Positions 6,545-14,743 of a DNA stretch of 26,805 nucleotides are shown piece by piece (the stretch's first letter is position 1; each line of letters starts with the position of its first letter). The notes beneath the pieces are model-generated. The model saw nothing but the letters and a program-made list of their open reading frames with translations, did no database searches and was not told where the DNA came from. This DNA comes from Cellvibrionales bacterium (GTDB lineage: Bacteria > Pseudomonadota > Gammaproteobacteria > Pseudomonadales > UBA7434): positions 1-26,805 of the forward strand of contig JABIQF010000098.1 in NCBI GenBank assembly GCA_018668095.1, in the 5' to 3' direction. The translations under genes and the position numbers were made by a program.

Positions 6545-7948
6545 ATGCTAAAACGGTTGTACAAATCTTTAACCTCTTCGAGCAAATCTGCGAGCAGCGA
6601 TAAATCGCCATCAATAAGCTATGCAAATAGCTCGCAAGAAGCACCTGAAATTATTTCACGCGATGATCACTGCATATCACGCAAGCAAATTAGTAAAAAC
6701 GCTCTCACCGTTATTTACGACTTGCGCCGGGCCGGCTACGAAGCCTACCTAGTAGGTGGAGGGGTTCGCGACCTTTTGTTAGAACGATCACCAAAAGATT
6801 TCGATATCGCCACCAACGCTACGCCTGAACAAGTGCAGCAAACGTTTCGCCGCGCCCGCATTGTCGGTCGTCGATTCCGCATTGCTCATGTGCGCTTTGG
6901 CAGAGAAATTATTGAGGTCACAACCTTCCGTGGCAGCCATGAACAAGTTGAAGATACTCAGCGTAAAAACAATAAATCTCAAACTAACGATCAAGGTATG
7001 CTGGTAAGAGATAATGTGTATGGCAACTTACATGATGATGCTATGCGCCGTGATTTCACTATTAACGCTTTGTACTACAGTATCGATGGATTTAGCGTAC
7101 TCGATTATACCGGTGGCATAGAAGACCTGAAAAATCGTCAAATCCGTATTATTGGTGAAGCTAGCCAACGCTACGCTGAAGATCCAGTAAGAATGCTCAG
7201 AGCCATTCGCTTTAAAGCGAAATTTGATTTTGAACTTGAAACAGAAACAGCAGCACCTATTCGATCATCAGGGCACCTTTTAGCGCAGGTTGCACCCGCT
7301 CGTCTTTTTGATGAAATGATCAAATTATTATTATCGGGTAAAGGTCAGAAAACGTTTAAGCTGCTGGTGGAGTATCAACTTTTTGATACGCTATTTCCTG
7401 CAACTGCTCCGTTTATTAGAGCCGACAAAAAAACCGATAACTTTGACTATCAACTTATCTGTAATGCACTGGCCAATACTGACCTTCGTGTACAGCAAGG
7501 GAAGCCCGTCACACCAGCCTTCCTTTACGCAGCCTTGTTATGGCCAGTGGTTCGAGAAGAAGCTGATAACGCCATTGCTGACGGCACACCACGTTTAAGA
7601 GCCCTTCAACTGGCAGGGCACTATGCCGTTGATGCACTATTAAGTTCTATTGCTATTCCAAAACGCTTTAGCATTCCCATGCGAGAAATCTGGACCTTAC
7701 AGCAACGTTTAGAAACGGCTCATGGTAAACGTGCCATCACTGTATTGCAGCACCCTCGCTTTAGAGCCGCTTATGACTTCCTATTACTGCGTGAGCAAAC
7801 CGGCGAATCAGTCAATAATCGTGGCGAATTTTGGACTACCCTTCAAATAGAGCATCCCGTTAATCGCGAAGAAATTCGCCAAGCCGATAAAAAACGCCCT
7901 CGACGACGCAGAAGAGCACCTACTCAGAACCAAGAGGCTTCTAAATAA
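6545..7948 (+). CDS. pcnB: Poly(A) polymerase I PcnB
   Basis: Adds 3' poly(A) tails to RNAs and so marks them for decay. The 467-residue protein has the class II nucleotidyltransferase signature GGGVRD (71-76) followed by DFDIATNA (85-92) with the metal-binding aspartates D85 and D87, then DDAMRRDFTINALYY and EDPVRMLRAIRF of the head and neck domains. It ends in a basic RNA-binding tail (KKRPRRRRR). The Ser-rich N-terminus before about residue 45 is typical of the variable leader. The stop codon TAA overlaps the ATG of folK by one base, indicating an operon and translational coupling. The cbrB-pcnB-folK order matches Pseudomonas. Confidence 0.96.
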   Translation: MLKRLYKSLTSSSKSASSDKSPSISYANSSQEAPEIISRDDHCISRKQISKNALTVIYDLRRAGYEAYLVGGGVRDLLLERSPKDFDIATNATPEQVQQTFRRARIVGRRFRIAHVRFGREIIEVTTFRGSHEQVEDTQRKNNKSQTNDQGMLVRDNVYGNLHDDAMRRDFTINALYYSIDGFSVLDYTGGIEDLKNRQIRIIGEASQRYAEDPVRMLRAIRFKAKFDFELETETAAPIRSSGHLLAQVAPARLFDEMIKLLLSGKGQKTFKLLVEYQLFDTLFPATAPFIRADKKTDNFDYQLICNALANTDLRVQQGKPVTPAFLYAALLWPVVREEADNAIADGTPRLRALQLAGHYAVDALLSSIAIPKRFSIPMREIWTLQQRLETAHGKRAITVLQHPRFRAAYDFLLLREQTGESVNNRGEFWTTLQIEHPVNREEIRQADKKRPRRRRRAPTQNQEASK

Positions 7949-8433
7949 TGCTAACGACGGTTTATATTGGCATCGGTAGCAATATGAAGGACCCTATGCA
8001 GCAGGTTAGTCGCGCGCTACAAACGCTAGCAAAACTTCCCAACTGCACATTGGTTTCACAATCGTCCATGTACAGCAGTGATGCAGTAGGGCCAGGCCAG
8101 CAAGATAGCTATATTAACGCTGTCGCCGAAATCAATACTGACTATTCAGCAGCCGAGCTACTCGAACAGCTACAAACGATAGAAGCGGCCCATGGCAGAG
8201 TGCGCAAAGAACGCTGGGAGCCAAGACCGCTCGATTTGGATATACTGCTCTACGGTAATCAGATAATATCGACATCGACATTAAGTGTGCCGCATCCAGA
8301 ATTAAGTCGACGCCATTTTGTGCTTTATCCGCTTGCTGAAATTGCACCCGAGCTGGCCTTGCCCGATGGCCGCAGCATGTCCCAGCTTTTAAAAGAATGT
8401 TCAATTGGCGAATTATTGAAAGTCGCAGAATGA
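7948..8433 (+). CDS. folK: Hydroxymethyl-dihydropterin pyrophosphokinase FolK
   Basis: Transfers pyrophosphate from ATP to 6-hydroxymethyl-7,8-dihydropterin in folate synthesis. The 161 residues begin with the family's VYIGIGSNMKDP and contain the signature RWEPRPLDLDILLYG, with the two Asp residues that bind the magnesium ions. Length matches E. coli HPPK (about 159). The start overlaps the pcnB stop (TAATG). The 175-bp AT-rich gap after it probably separates it from the next transcription unit. Confidence 0.96.
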   Translation: MLTTVYIGIGSNMKDPMQQVSRALQTLAKLPNCTLVSQSSMYSSDAVGPGQQDSYINAVAEINTDYSAAELLEQLQTIEAAHGRVRKERWEPRPLDLDILLYGNQIISTSTLSVPHPELSRRHFVLYPLAEIAPELALPDGRSMSQLLKECSIGELLKVAE

Positions 8434-8451
8434 CACGCTAAAAAATATTCA

Positions 8452-8502
8452 TTTAAATAGTTTATAAATTTAAATAATGTATTAATTTAAATAGTGTATT
8501 AA
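8452..8502. repeat. Three contiguous 17-bp tandem repeats
   Basis: Three head-to-tail 17-bp units lie at 8452-8468, 8469-8485 and 8486-8502. They read TTTAAATAGTTTATAAA, TTTAAATAATGTATTAA and TTTAAATAGTGTATTAA; the last two differ at one base. They sit in the gap between folK and the deoxynucleoside kinase gene, 107 bp before its start. They could act as an AT-rich promoter (UP-like) element or simply be slippage products. Confidence 0.85.
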
Positions 8503-8608
8503 TGAAAAATTAAACAATCCATTTTGAGTAACGTATTATCGATACAGAAACATTAACCAATAATACGCGTTTGAATAACACTGACTAAAAGAGTCTCTGG
8601 CTTATACG

Positions 8609-9337
8609 ATGACTGAGTTCAACTTTCTTGATGATAATTCCGGCAATGAACTGCTTGATGCAGACACATTGGCTGTGACTGAATTAATTAAAGACAGAGA
8701 AATTCCTCGATTTATTACCATCGAAGGACCAATAGGCGTTGGTAAAACAACATTAGCCAAACGACTGGCTGAAAGCTTTAACTATGAAACATTGTTAGAG
8801 CGGCCAGAAGAAAACCCCTTCTTAGCCGGTTTTTATAAAAATCGCCGCCAAAATGCATTAGCCACTCAATTATTCTTTCTCTTTCAGCGCGCCCAACAAA
8901 TTCAAGATATGCGGCAGCAAGATCTTTTTTCACCTGTACGCATCTCTGATTTTTTAATTGAAAAAGATCGTCTATTTGCGCGGGCTAACTTAGAAGACAA
9001 TGAATTCGCTTTGTATGAACAAGTTTATTCGCAAATCACCATCGACGCGCCAAAACCTGATTTAGTTATTTATCTTCAAGCGCCCGTTGAGGCATTAATG
9101 GATAGAATATTAAAGCGCGGCATTTCAGAAGAGCGTAATATAGATAGAGATTATCTCGAACTGCTCAATGAAGCCTATAGTGAGTTTTTTCTTTACTACG
9201 ATGATGCACCGCTATTAATTGTTAACTGCGCCGATATCGATTTTATTAATAATGATGATCACTACTTAACGTTAATCGACTATATGCTCAATGTCCGCGG
9301 CGGTCGCCATTATTTCAACCCGACTATATTTTCTTAA
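8609..9337 (+). CDS. Deoxynucleoside kinase (dGK/dCK/dAK family)
   Basis: A 242-residue P-loop kinase expected to phosphorylate deoxynucleosides to dNMPs in nucleotide salvage. Motifs: P-loop GPIGVGKT (40-47), the substrate-binding/catalytic segment LERPEENPF (63-71) with its conserved Glu, EKDRLFA (118-124) corresponding to the ERS/DRY position, and a lid-like RILKRGISEERN (166-177). An acidic extension of about 33 residues precedes the P-loop, longer than usual; no internal Met offers a shorter start. It is placed between folK and panB, where Pseudomonas has no such gene, though some other gammaproteobacteria do (recalled). Specificity for dG, dA or dC cannot be read from the sequence. Confidence 0.85.
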   Translation: MTEFNFLDDNSGNELLDADTLAVTELIKDREIPRFITIEGPIGVGKTTLAKRLAESFNYETLLERPEENPFLAGFYKNRRQNALATQLFFLFQRAQQIQDMRQQDLFSPVRISDFLIEKDRLFARANLEDNEFALYEQVYSQITIDAPKPDLVIYLQAPVEALMDRILKRGISEERNIDRDYLELLNEAYSEFFLYYDDAPLLIVNCADIDFINNDDHYLTLIDYMLNVRGGRHYFNPTIFS

Positions 9338-9380
9338 TCGCCGACTCACCTTACCTGCCTGTTAACGCGAGAACGTAGCC

Positions 9381-10196
9381 TTGAAACACAGCACAAAAAC
9401 ATTAAGACAACGTAAAAATGAAAATTTGAAATTTAGCGTTGTTGCCGCTTACGATGCCAGCTTTACCACTGCTATTAATCAAGCAGAAATAGAAGTTATT
9501 CTAGTAGGTGACTCGCTAGGTATGGTCGTGCAAGGAAAAGACAGCACCGTACCTGTCACAATAGAGCAAATGGTTTATCACACCGAAGCCGTTGCACGCG
9601 GCAATGCATGCAGTGATTCACAGGCATTAATTATTACCGATATGCCGTTTATGAGTTATGCCAACATTGATGATGCATTATTTAATGCGGCTAAATTAAT
9701 GCGTGCCGGTGCAAACATGGTAAAACTCGAAGGCGGCGCATGGCTTGCTGAAACAACAACGAAATTAGTTGAATGTGGCATTCCTGTTTGCGCACATATC
9801 GGTTTAACTCCGCAATCAGTGAACACCTTGGGCGGCTATAAAGTTCAAGGCCGAAGCGACGAGCAACAACAGCAATTATTAAACGATGCTAAAGCACTCG
9901 ATAAAGCAGGAGCTGATTTTATTGTTTTAGAATGCATCCCTAAATCGCTAGCGACAACCATCACAAATAGCACAAGCTTTTCAACCATTGGCATTGGCGC
10001 AGGTAGTGATACCGATGCGCAAGTATTGGTGTGTTATGACATGCTCGGGCTATCTTCAAACCCTGCTAAGTTTGTCAAAAACTTTCTAGCTGACACGGCC
10101 ACCGCTAAAGCACCATCCATTGTTGATGCATTTTCTGCTTACAAACAAGCGGTTGAAAACGGTAGCTATCCGACCAAAGAACACGAATACCAATAA
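9381..10196 (+). CDS. panB: Ketopantoate hydroxymethyltransferase PanB
   Basis: Makes ketopantoate from 2-oxoisovalerate and methylene-tetrahydrofolate, the first step of pantothenate synthesis. The 271 residues match E. coli PanB (264) along the length: VAAYDASF, LVGDSLGMVVQGKDST (metal-binding Asp), MRAGANMVKLEGG, HIGLTPQSVN and VLECIP (catalytic Glu). The start must be TTG at 9381, because an in-frame TAA lies at 9363-9365 and there is no ATG or GTG before the conserved region; a weak GAGAA serves as ribosome site. panC follows after 100 bp; panD is not in the window. Its folate cosubstrate links it loosely to folK upstream. Confidence 0.96.
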   Translation: MKHSTKTLRQRKNENLKFSVVAAYDASFTTAINQAEIEVILVGDSLGMVVQGKDSTVPVTIEQMVYHTEAVARGNACSDSQALIITDMPFMSYANIDDALFNAAKLMRAGANMVKLEGGAWLAETTTKLVECGIPVCAHIGLTPQSVNTLGGYKVQGRSDEQQQQLLNDAKALDKAGADFIVLECIPKSLATTITNSTSFSTIGIGAGSDTDAQVLVCYDMLGLSSNPAKFVKNFLADTATAKAPSIVDAFSAYKQAVENGSYPTKEHEYQ

Positions 10197-10197
10197 A

Positions 10198-10221
10198 GCC
10201 ATACAGCCATACAGCCATACA
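10198..10221. repeat. Three perfect 8-bp tandem repeats (GCCATACA)
   Basis: GCCATACA is repeated three times without interruption directly after the panB stop codon. It is non-coding and looks like a slippage-prone microsatellite in the panB-panC spacer. Confidence 0.9.
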
Positions 10222-10296
10222 AAGACATCGGCTGAATTCGATACTCATGCCTAGCGAATATACCGCGCTAGCATTCCATTATTTGAAGACTAAAAA

Positions 10297-11151
10297 ATGC
10301 AAACCTTAAACCAAATTAAATATTTACGCGCTGCACTCAACGCAGACAAAAATCACGGCGGGCAAGTTGTCTTAGTACCCACCATGGGCAATCTGCACGA
10401 AGGCCACTTACAACTCGTTAGACGCGCGCGTGAAGTCGCCGATATTGTCGTTGTCAGTATTTTTGTTAACCCTATGCAATTTGGCGCGTCAGAAGATCTC
10501 AGTAGCTATCCACGAACATTAACCGAAGATCAAGATAAGTTGGATGCAGAAAACGTCGACTATTTATTTATTCCTGACGTACCAGAAATCTACCCCAATG
10601 GCGTCGACAATCACACTACCGTTGCCAACCCTAGTCTCTCTAACATGTTATGCGGCATACATAGGCCGGGGCACTTTCAAGGCGTTTGCACCATCGTTAA
10701 TAAATTATTTAATTTAGTTCAGCCATCGGTTGCTATATTTGGCGAAAAAGATTTTCAACAGCTCGCCATCATTAAACGCATGAGCTCTGATCTGTGCATG
10801 CCCATTGATATTATTGGCGTGCCTACTGCTCGCGCACATGATGGCCTAGCATTAAGTTCACGGAATCAATATCTGAATAATATTGACCGCGTTAAAGCCC
10901 CTATTATTTACCAAACTCTACAGAAAACACGCGATGCCATAGCAGCAGGCAGTAAACAATATGGCACCTTATGTGAAAGCGCAAAATTGGATCTTAAGGC
11001 TGCAGGTTTTGAAGTTGATTACTTTGACATCCGCAATCAAAAAAATCTTACCCTACTCAACAACAATGATAGCGATACTGACATTGTTATTTTAGCTGCG
11101 GCCACTTTAGGCGAAACAAGATTACTCGACAATATTCAAATATCAATTTAA
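10297..11151 (+). CDS. panC: Pantothenate synthetase PanC
   Basis: Condenses pantoate and beta-alanine with ATP to give pantothenate. The 284-residue protein has the cytidylyltransferase-type HIGH motif in PTMGNLHEGH (28-37), FVNPMQF, GEKDFQQL (149-156) and the KMSKS-equivalent ALSSRNQYL (185-193). Length matches E. coli PanC (283). It follows panB by 100 bp and is probably in the same transcript. Confidence 0.97.
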   Translation: MQTLNQIKYLRAALNADKNHGGQVVLVPTMGNLHEGHLQLVRRAREVADIVVVSIFVNPMQFGASEDLSSYPRTLTEDQDKLDAENVDYLFIPDVPEIYPNGVDNHTTVANPSLSNMLCGIHRPGHFQGVCTIVNKLFNLVQPSVAIFGEKDFQQLAIIKRMSSDLCMPIDIIGVPTARAHDGLALSSRNQYLNNIDRVKAPIIYQTLQKTRDAIAAGSKQYGTLCESAKLDLKAAGFEVDYFDIRNQKNLTLLNNNDSDTDIVILAAATLGETRLLDNIQISI

Positions 11152-11198
11152 TTTAATATCCACTTTTATCCGCATCCAAATTAATTTATTTAAATTGA

Positions 11199-13145
11199 AT
11201 GGAACATGTTATGACTAAACCATCATCCTATCCAGTCGATAAAACCTTCCAAGAAAAATCGCTTCTTAATCGTGACCAATATGACGCGATGTATAAGGCA
11301 TCTATTTTACAACCTGACATGTTTTGGAATGTACAAGCAAATAAATTTTTGTCATGGGACAAACGTTGGGATAGCGTATCTGAATATAATTTCCAACAAG
11401 GTGAAGTCAGCTGGTTTACTGGCGGAAAATTAAATGTCACGACAAACTGTATAGATCGCCATCTTGAAACACGCGGAGATCAAACCGCTATTATTTGGGA
11501 AGGTGATGAACCCGACCAACAGAAATTAATTACTTATACCGATCTTCATGAAGCAGTATGCCGTCTAGCTAACAGCTTAAAAAATCGTGGCGTAAAAAAA
11601 GGCGATCGTGTTTGTATTTATATGCCCATGATTCCAGAAGCTGCCTATGCCATGCTTGCCTGCGCGCGTATTGGCGCCGTTCATTCTGTCGTATTCGGTG
11701 GCTTCTCACCCGATGCATTACGCGACCGCATTCAAGATGCAGACTGCCAGACAGTCATCACTGCCGATGAAGGTTTACGTGGCGGTAAAAAAATTCCACT
11801 CAAAGGCAATGTCGACACCGCCGTTGCTGACTGTCCCAATGTCCATACCGTATTAGTCGTTCAGCATACCCATGGTGATATCGAATGGCATGACAATAAT
11901 GTTTGGTATCACGAAGCAACAGCTACTGCTGAAAAAAACTGCCCACCAGAATTAATGGACAGTGAGGATCCGCTTTTTATTCTTTATACCTCAGGCTCTA
12001 CCGGCAAACCAAAAGGCGTGATGCATACAACCGCTGGCTATTTACTTGGCGCCGCCATTACTCATAAATATATTTTTGATTATCAAGACGGCGACATTTA
12101 CTGGTGTACTGCTGATGTTGGTTGGATTACCGGTCACTCCTATATTGTTTATGGCCCACTTGCTAATGGCGCAACTACGCTTATGTTTGAAGGTGTACCG
12201 ACTTATCCAAGCGCTTCACGTTGCTGGGAAATTTGCGACAAACATCAAGTCAATATTTTCTATACCGCACCTACTGCATTAAGAGCCTTAATGGCTCAAG
12301 GCAATGAATTCGTATCGAACACTTCACGCAGCTCTATTCGTTTGTTAGGCACAGTTGGTGAACCTATTAACCCAGAAGCATGGGAGTGGTATTACCATGT
12401 GGTTGGTGACGCACGCTGTCCGATTGTTGACACTTGGTGGCAAACAGAAACTGGCGCCATTATGATTTCACCATTACCGGGTGCGATGGACTTAAAACCT
12501 GGCTCAGCAACCCTGCCGTTCTTTGGTGTTGAACCGGTATTACTCAACAGTGAAGGTGTAGAAATTGAAGGCGAAGGCTCTGGCAACCTTGTTATTAAGC
12601 AATCATGGCCCAGCCAAATTCGTTCGGTGTATGGTGATCATCAACGTTTAATAGACACTTACTTTAGTACGTATCCGGGTTACTTTTTTACGGGTGACGG
12701 TGCGAGACGCGATGCTGATGGTTACTATTGGATTACTGGTCGTGTTGATGATGTGTTGAATGTATCGGGGCATCGCTTAGGTACTGCTGAGGTTGAAAGC
12801 GCCTTAGTGCTTCATGAGAGCATCGCTGAAGCGGCTGTCGTGGGCTACCCTCATGATGTGAAGGGGCAAGGTATTTATTGCTATGTTACGCCTATGGCGG
12901 GCGTTGAGATGTCTGATGAATTAAAGACAGCGTTAGTGGTGTTGGTTGTTAAAGAGATTGGTCCTATTGCGAAGCCGGATATTATTCAATGGGCGCCGGG
13001 TTTGCCAAAGACGCGTTCTGGGAAAATTATGCGAAGGATTTTGCGTAAGATAGCGGCGAATGAGATTGATACGCTTGGGGACACGAGTACGTTGGCGGAT
13101 CCTGCGGTTGTTGATGATTTAATTTTGAATAGGCTTGTTAAGTAA
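11199..13145 (+). CDS. acs: Acetyl-CoA synthetase Acs
   Basis: Activates acetate to acetyl-CoA through acetyl-AMP. The 648-residue protein (E. coli 652) has the adenylate-forming signature [12 protein letters not shown] (263-274), the CoA/nucleotide segments TVGEP (385-389) and DTWWQTETG (411-419), the hinge region YFFTGD, and the PKTRSGKI motif with the regulatory acetylatable lysine (K609). A second in-frame ATG at 11211 with GGAA seven bases upstream is an equally good start. The acs position after panBC matches the Pseudomonas gene order. From about 12650 the gene's third-position composition changes sharply from C-rich to G/T-rich while the protein remains intact. Acetate use is a typical target of carbon catabolite control, which fits the neighbouring CbrB-like system. 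Confidence 0.97.
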   Translation: MEHVMTKPSSYPVDKTFQEKSLLNRDQYDAMYKASILQPDMFWNVQANKFLSWDKRWDSVSEYNFQQGEVSWFTGGKLNVTTNCIDRHLETRGDQTAIIWEGDEPDQQKLITYTDLHEAVCRLANSLKNRGVKKGDRVCIYMPMIPEAAYAMLACARIGAVHSVVFGGFSPDALRDRIQDADCQTVITADEGLRGGKKIPLKGNVDTAVADCPNVHTVLVVQHTHGDIEWHDNNVWYHEATATAEKNCPPELMDSEDPLFILYTSGSTGKPKGVMHTTAGYLLGAAITHKYIFDYQDGDIYWCTADVGWITGHSYIVYGPLANGATTLMFEGVPTYPSASRCWEICDKHQVNIFYTAPTALRALMAQGNEFVSNTSRSSIRLLGTVGEPINPEAWEWYYHVVGDARCPIVDTWWQTETGAIMISPLPGAMDLKPGSATLPFFGVEPVLLNSEGVEIEGEGSGNLVIKQSWPSQIRSVYGDHQRLIDTYFSTYPGYFFTGDGARRDADGYYWITGRVDDVLNVSGHRLGTAEVESALVLHESIAEAAVVGYPHDVKGQGIYCYVTPMAGVEMSDELKTALVVLVVKEIGPIAKPDIIQWAPGLPKTRSGKIMRRILRKIAANEIDTLGDTSTLADPAVVDDLILNRLVK

Positions 13146-13313
13146 TCTATTTTGCGTTTTGATTTTTTTGTTCTCGATTTTGAGTTATTAATTAGACCTT
13201 TTTTATTTTGGATGTTTGCGTTTTTTTTGAGGTTTAGGGTCAAGCTCGTCGGGGTTAACCTTTGTGCTCATCTGATACTCATTTTTCTGCTTGGTTTGTT
13301 TAATTTTTTCATT
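13146..13313. other. G/T-rich non-coding stretch after acs
   Basis: No gene is visible. The + strand is extremely T/G-rich with several T runs, continuing the unusual composition of the 3' end of acs. It ends at the perfect hairpin at 13314, after which the composition flips to A-rich. Confidence 0.6.
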
Positions 13314-13342
13314 AAGACCGTCGGGGGTGGCCCGACGGTCTT
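13314..13342. repeat. Perfect 12-bp inverted repeat between convergent acs and parA
   Basis: AAGACCGTCGGG and CCCGACGGTCTT form a perfect 12-bp stem around a 5-nt loop (GGTGG). T runs lie upstream and A runs downstream on the + strand, the reverse of a canonical bidirectional terminator, so neither strand has a U tract after the hairpin. It may still block both transcripts or protect 3' ends. Confidence 0.75.
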
Positions 13343-13427
13343 GAACTGAAAACTTAAAAAAGAGAGAAAACTCAATCGCCCTCTAATATCTAGAACTATA
13401 AAGCTAAACTCGATATCAAGGCGCTAG

Positions 13428-14192
13428 CTAACCCAGCTCCCCACTATACTCATCCATCGCATCTTCTTCCTGCTGCTGCTCATAATTCATCGACTCCAAA
13501 GACACAAACTTATCATCCGACGGCTGAACATCATCCTCAAGCCCCATCATCGATAACAACTCTTCATCTTCCAAATCAAACAGCCCCGTCCACTCCATAA
13601 TCGGCTGCCATTGCGCTAAATCATTAGCCACTCGGCCCGGCGGCAAATCAAACAACGTCAAACCCGCATCCAAAGATTTAATATAGTTTTGCGTATCACG
13701 CAAAGTAGCAATACGAGGAAGGCCAGTTCTAGTCAAAAATGAATCGAACGTCTTCAAGTACTTAGTATTCGCCTTTACACGGTTAGCAATAACACCAATA
13801 TTCATACTCGTGTTATCTAACCAACCATTATTACTCAATGTCACCCATAATCTTAAGGCGGCTTTAATATCGATAGGTGATGGCGTAATCGGAATAATTA
13901 ACTTATCACACACACTGGCTATGCTATGCGCAGTCGACACCGCTGCACCAGGCATATCATGAATCATGACATCAAATTCGCCTTCTAAAGAAACGCCATC
14001 ATAAGCTGCAATAGCCGCAATATCAGCACAACGACGAGGTCGAGATTTCAACCAATCATGGGATGATTGCTGCTTATCATGATCAGCAAGCGCCACACGT
14101 AAGCCCATTGTCGAGGCATAAACAGCTAAATGCGTCGCTATTGTCGTTTTACCGCAACCGCCTTTAGGATTTAAGAGCACTATATGCTTCAT
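13428..14192 (-). CDS. Orphan ParA/MinD-family ATPase
   Basis: A 254-residue P-loop ATPase with the deviant Walker A KGGCGKTT (10-17, including the signature Lys), the A' segment ALADHDKQQSS (35-45) and Walker B MIHDMPG (D79). These features place it with ParA/MinD positioning ATPases. There is no ParB gene or recognisable parS array next to it, so it is probably not a chromosome partition ParA. Such orphans often position protein complexes or act with an unlinked partner. The C-terminal 45 or so residues are strongly acidic and Gln/Glu-rich, likely disordered. It is convergent with acs and has a 550-bp AT-rich region upstream. Cargo unknown. Confidence 0.85.
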   Translation of the reverse strand: MKHIVLLNPKGGCGKTTIATHLAVYASTMGLRVALADHDKQQSSHDWLKSRPRRCADIAAIAAYDGVSLEGEFDVMIHDMPGAAVSTAHSIASVCDKLIIPITPSPIDIKAALRLWVTLSNNGWLDNTSMNIGVIANRVKANTKYLKTFDSFLTRTGLPRIATLRDTQNYIKSLDAGLTLFDLPPGRVANDLAQWQPIMEWTGLFDLEDEELLSMMGLEDDVQPSDDKFVSLESMNYEQQQEEDAMDEYSGELG

Positions 14193-14686
14193 TTTTCACC
14201 ACCGCGCTAACGCAGAATTAATTTCATTTATAGGGACATCTTTTCACGATAAGTCATCACATAGATTGACTGCACACCATGGCACACTTCAACTACACGC
14301 TTTCGTTTTGCAATAAGCCCTTTTATTTCAGACTCTTACAGCCCTTTCATTACAGACAACTACAGTTTAAGAATAATCAACAACAATTACAGATTAAATG
14401 TTGTGAGATTTTCAATAGTTCTGCGTAAAAATTTCTAGTTAGAAATAATAGAAAAAAGTCTGAAACAAAAACCAATTTGATACCATTGGTAATGTGAAAA
14501 AAATAATCAATTGCTCAATAGAGCTCAGAATAAGCCTTTATATAAAGCATTTTCATGATAGTTGGCATTCACCTTTAACGGTAACGTTATTTTATTAGGC
14601 GTGCAAAATCGTCACACTTTTTCTATTTTCTTATTATGATTTACATTTTCATTATTAAAAAATTATTTTTTACTTTTTTGAAAATA
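14193..14686. other. AT-rich intergenic region upstream of parA-like gene
   Basis: No gene is visible between the parA-like start and the pnp terminator. It holds two adjacent imperfect 24-bp repeats (14317-14364), a 7-bp-arm palindrome ATTTCTA-GT-TAGAAAT (14431-14446), and a smaller one TACCATTGGTA (14481-14491). It presumably contains the parA promoter; no clear -35/-10 pair was found. Confidence 0.5.
14317..14364. repeat. Two adjacent imperfect 24-bp direct repeats
   Basis: Units at 14317-14340 and 14341-14364 match at 19 of 24 positions; both begin GCCCTTT and end in TACA. They are 125-172 bp upstream of the parA-like start. They could be an operator or binding site; no family is recognised. 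Confidence 0.55.
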
Positions 14687-14716
14687 AAAAAAACCCGGGA
14701 TAACCCGGGTTTTTTA
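14687..14716 (-). terminator. Rho-independent terminator of the rimP-pnp operon
   Basis: CCCGGG-ATAA-CCCGGG (14695-14710) is flanked by eight A residues on one side and six T residues on the other. On the - strand it gives a GC stem followed by a long U run, 28 bp after the pnp stop. It would also terminate + strand transcription. Confidence 0.9.
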
Positions 14717-14743
14717 TTCAACGCTCTAAACTTTCAAAATCGA

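Noticed and set aside
8452..8502. CRISPR array
   Set aside because: The repeats are contiguous, with no spacers, and no cas genes are present.
13314..13342. Ordinary bidirectional rho-independent terminator
   Set aside because: Neither strand has a U tract after the stem; the tracts are in the opposite order. It was kept as an unexplained inverted repeat.
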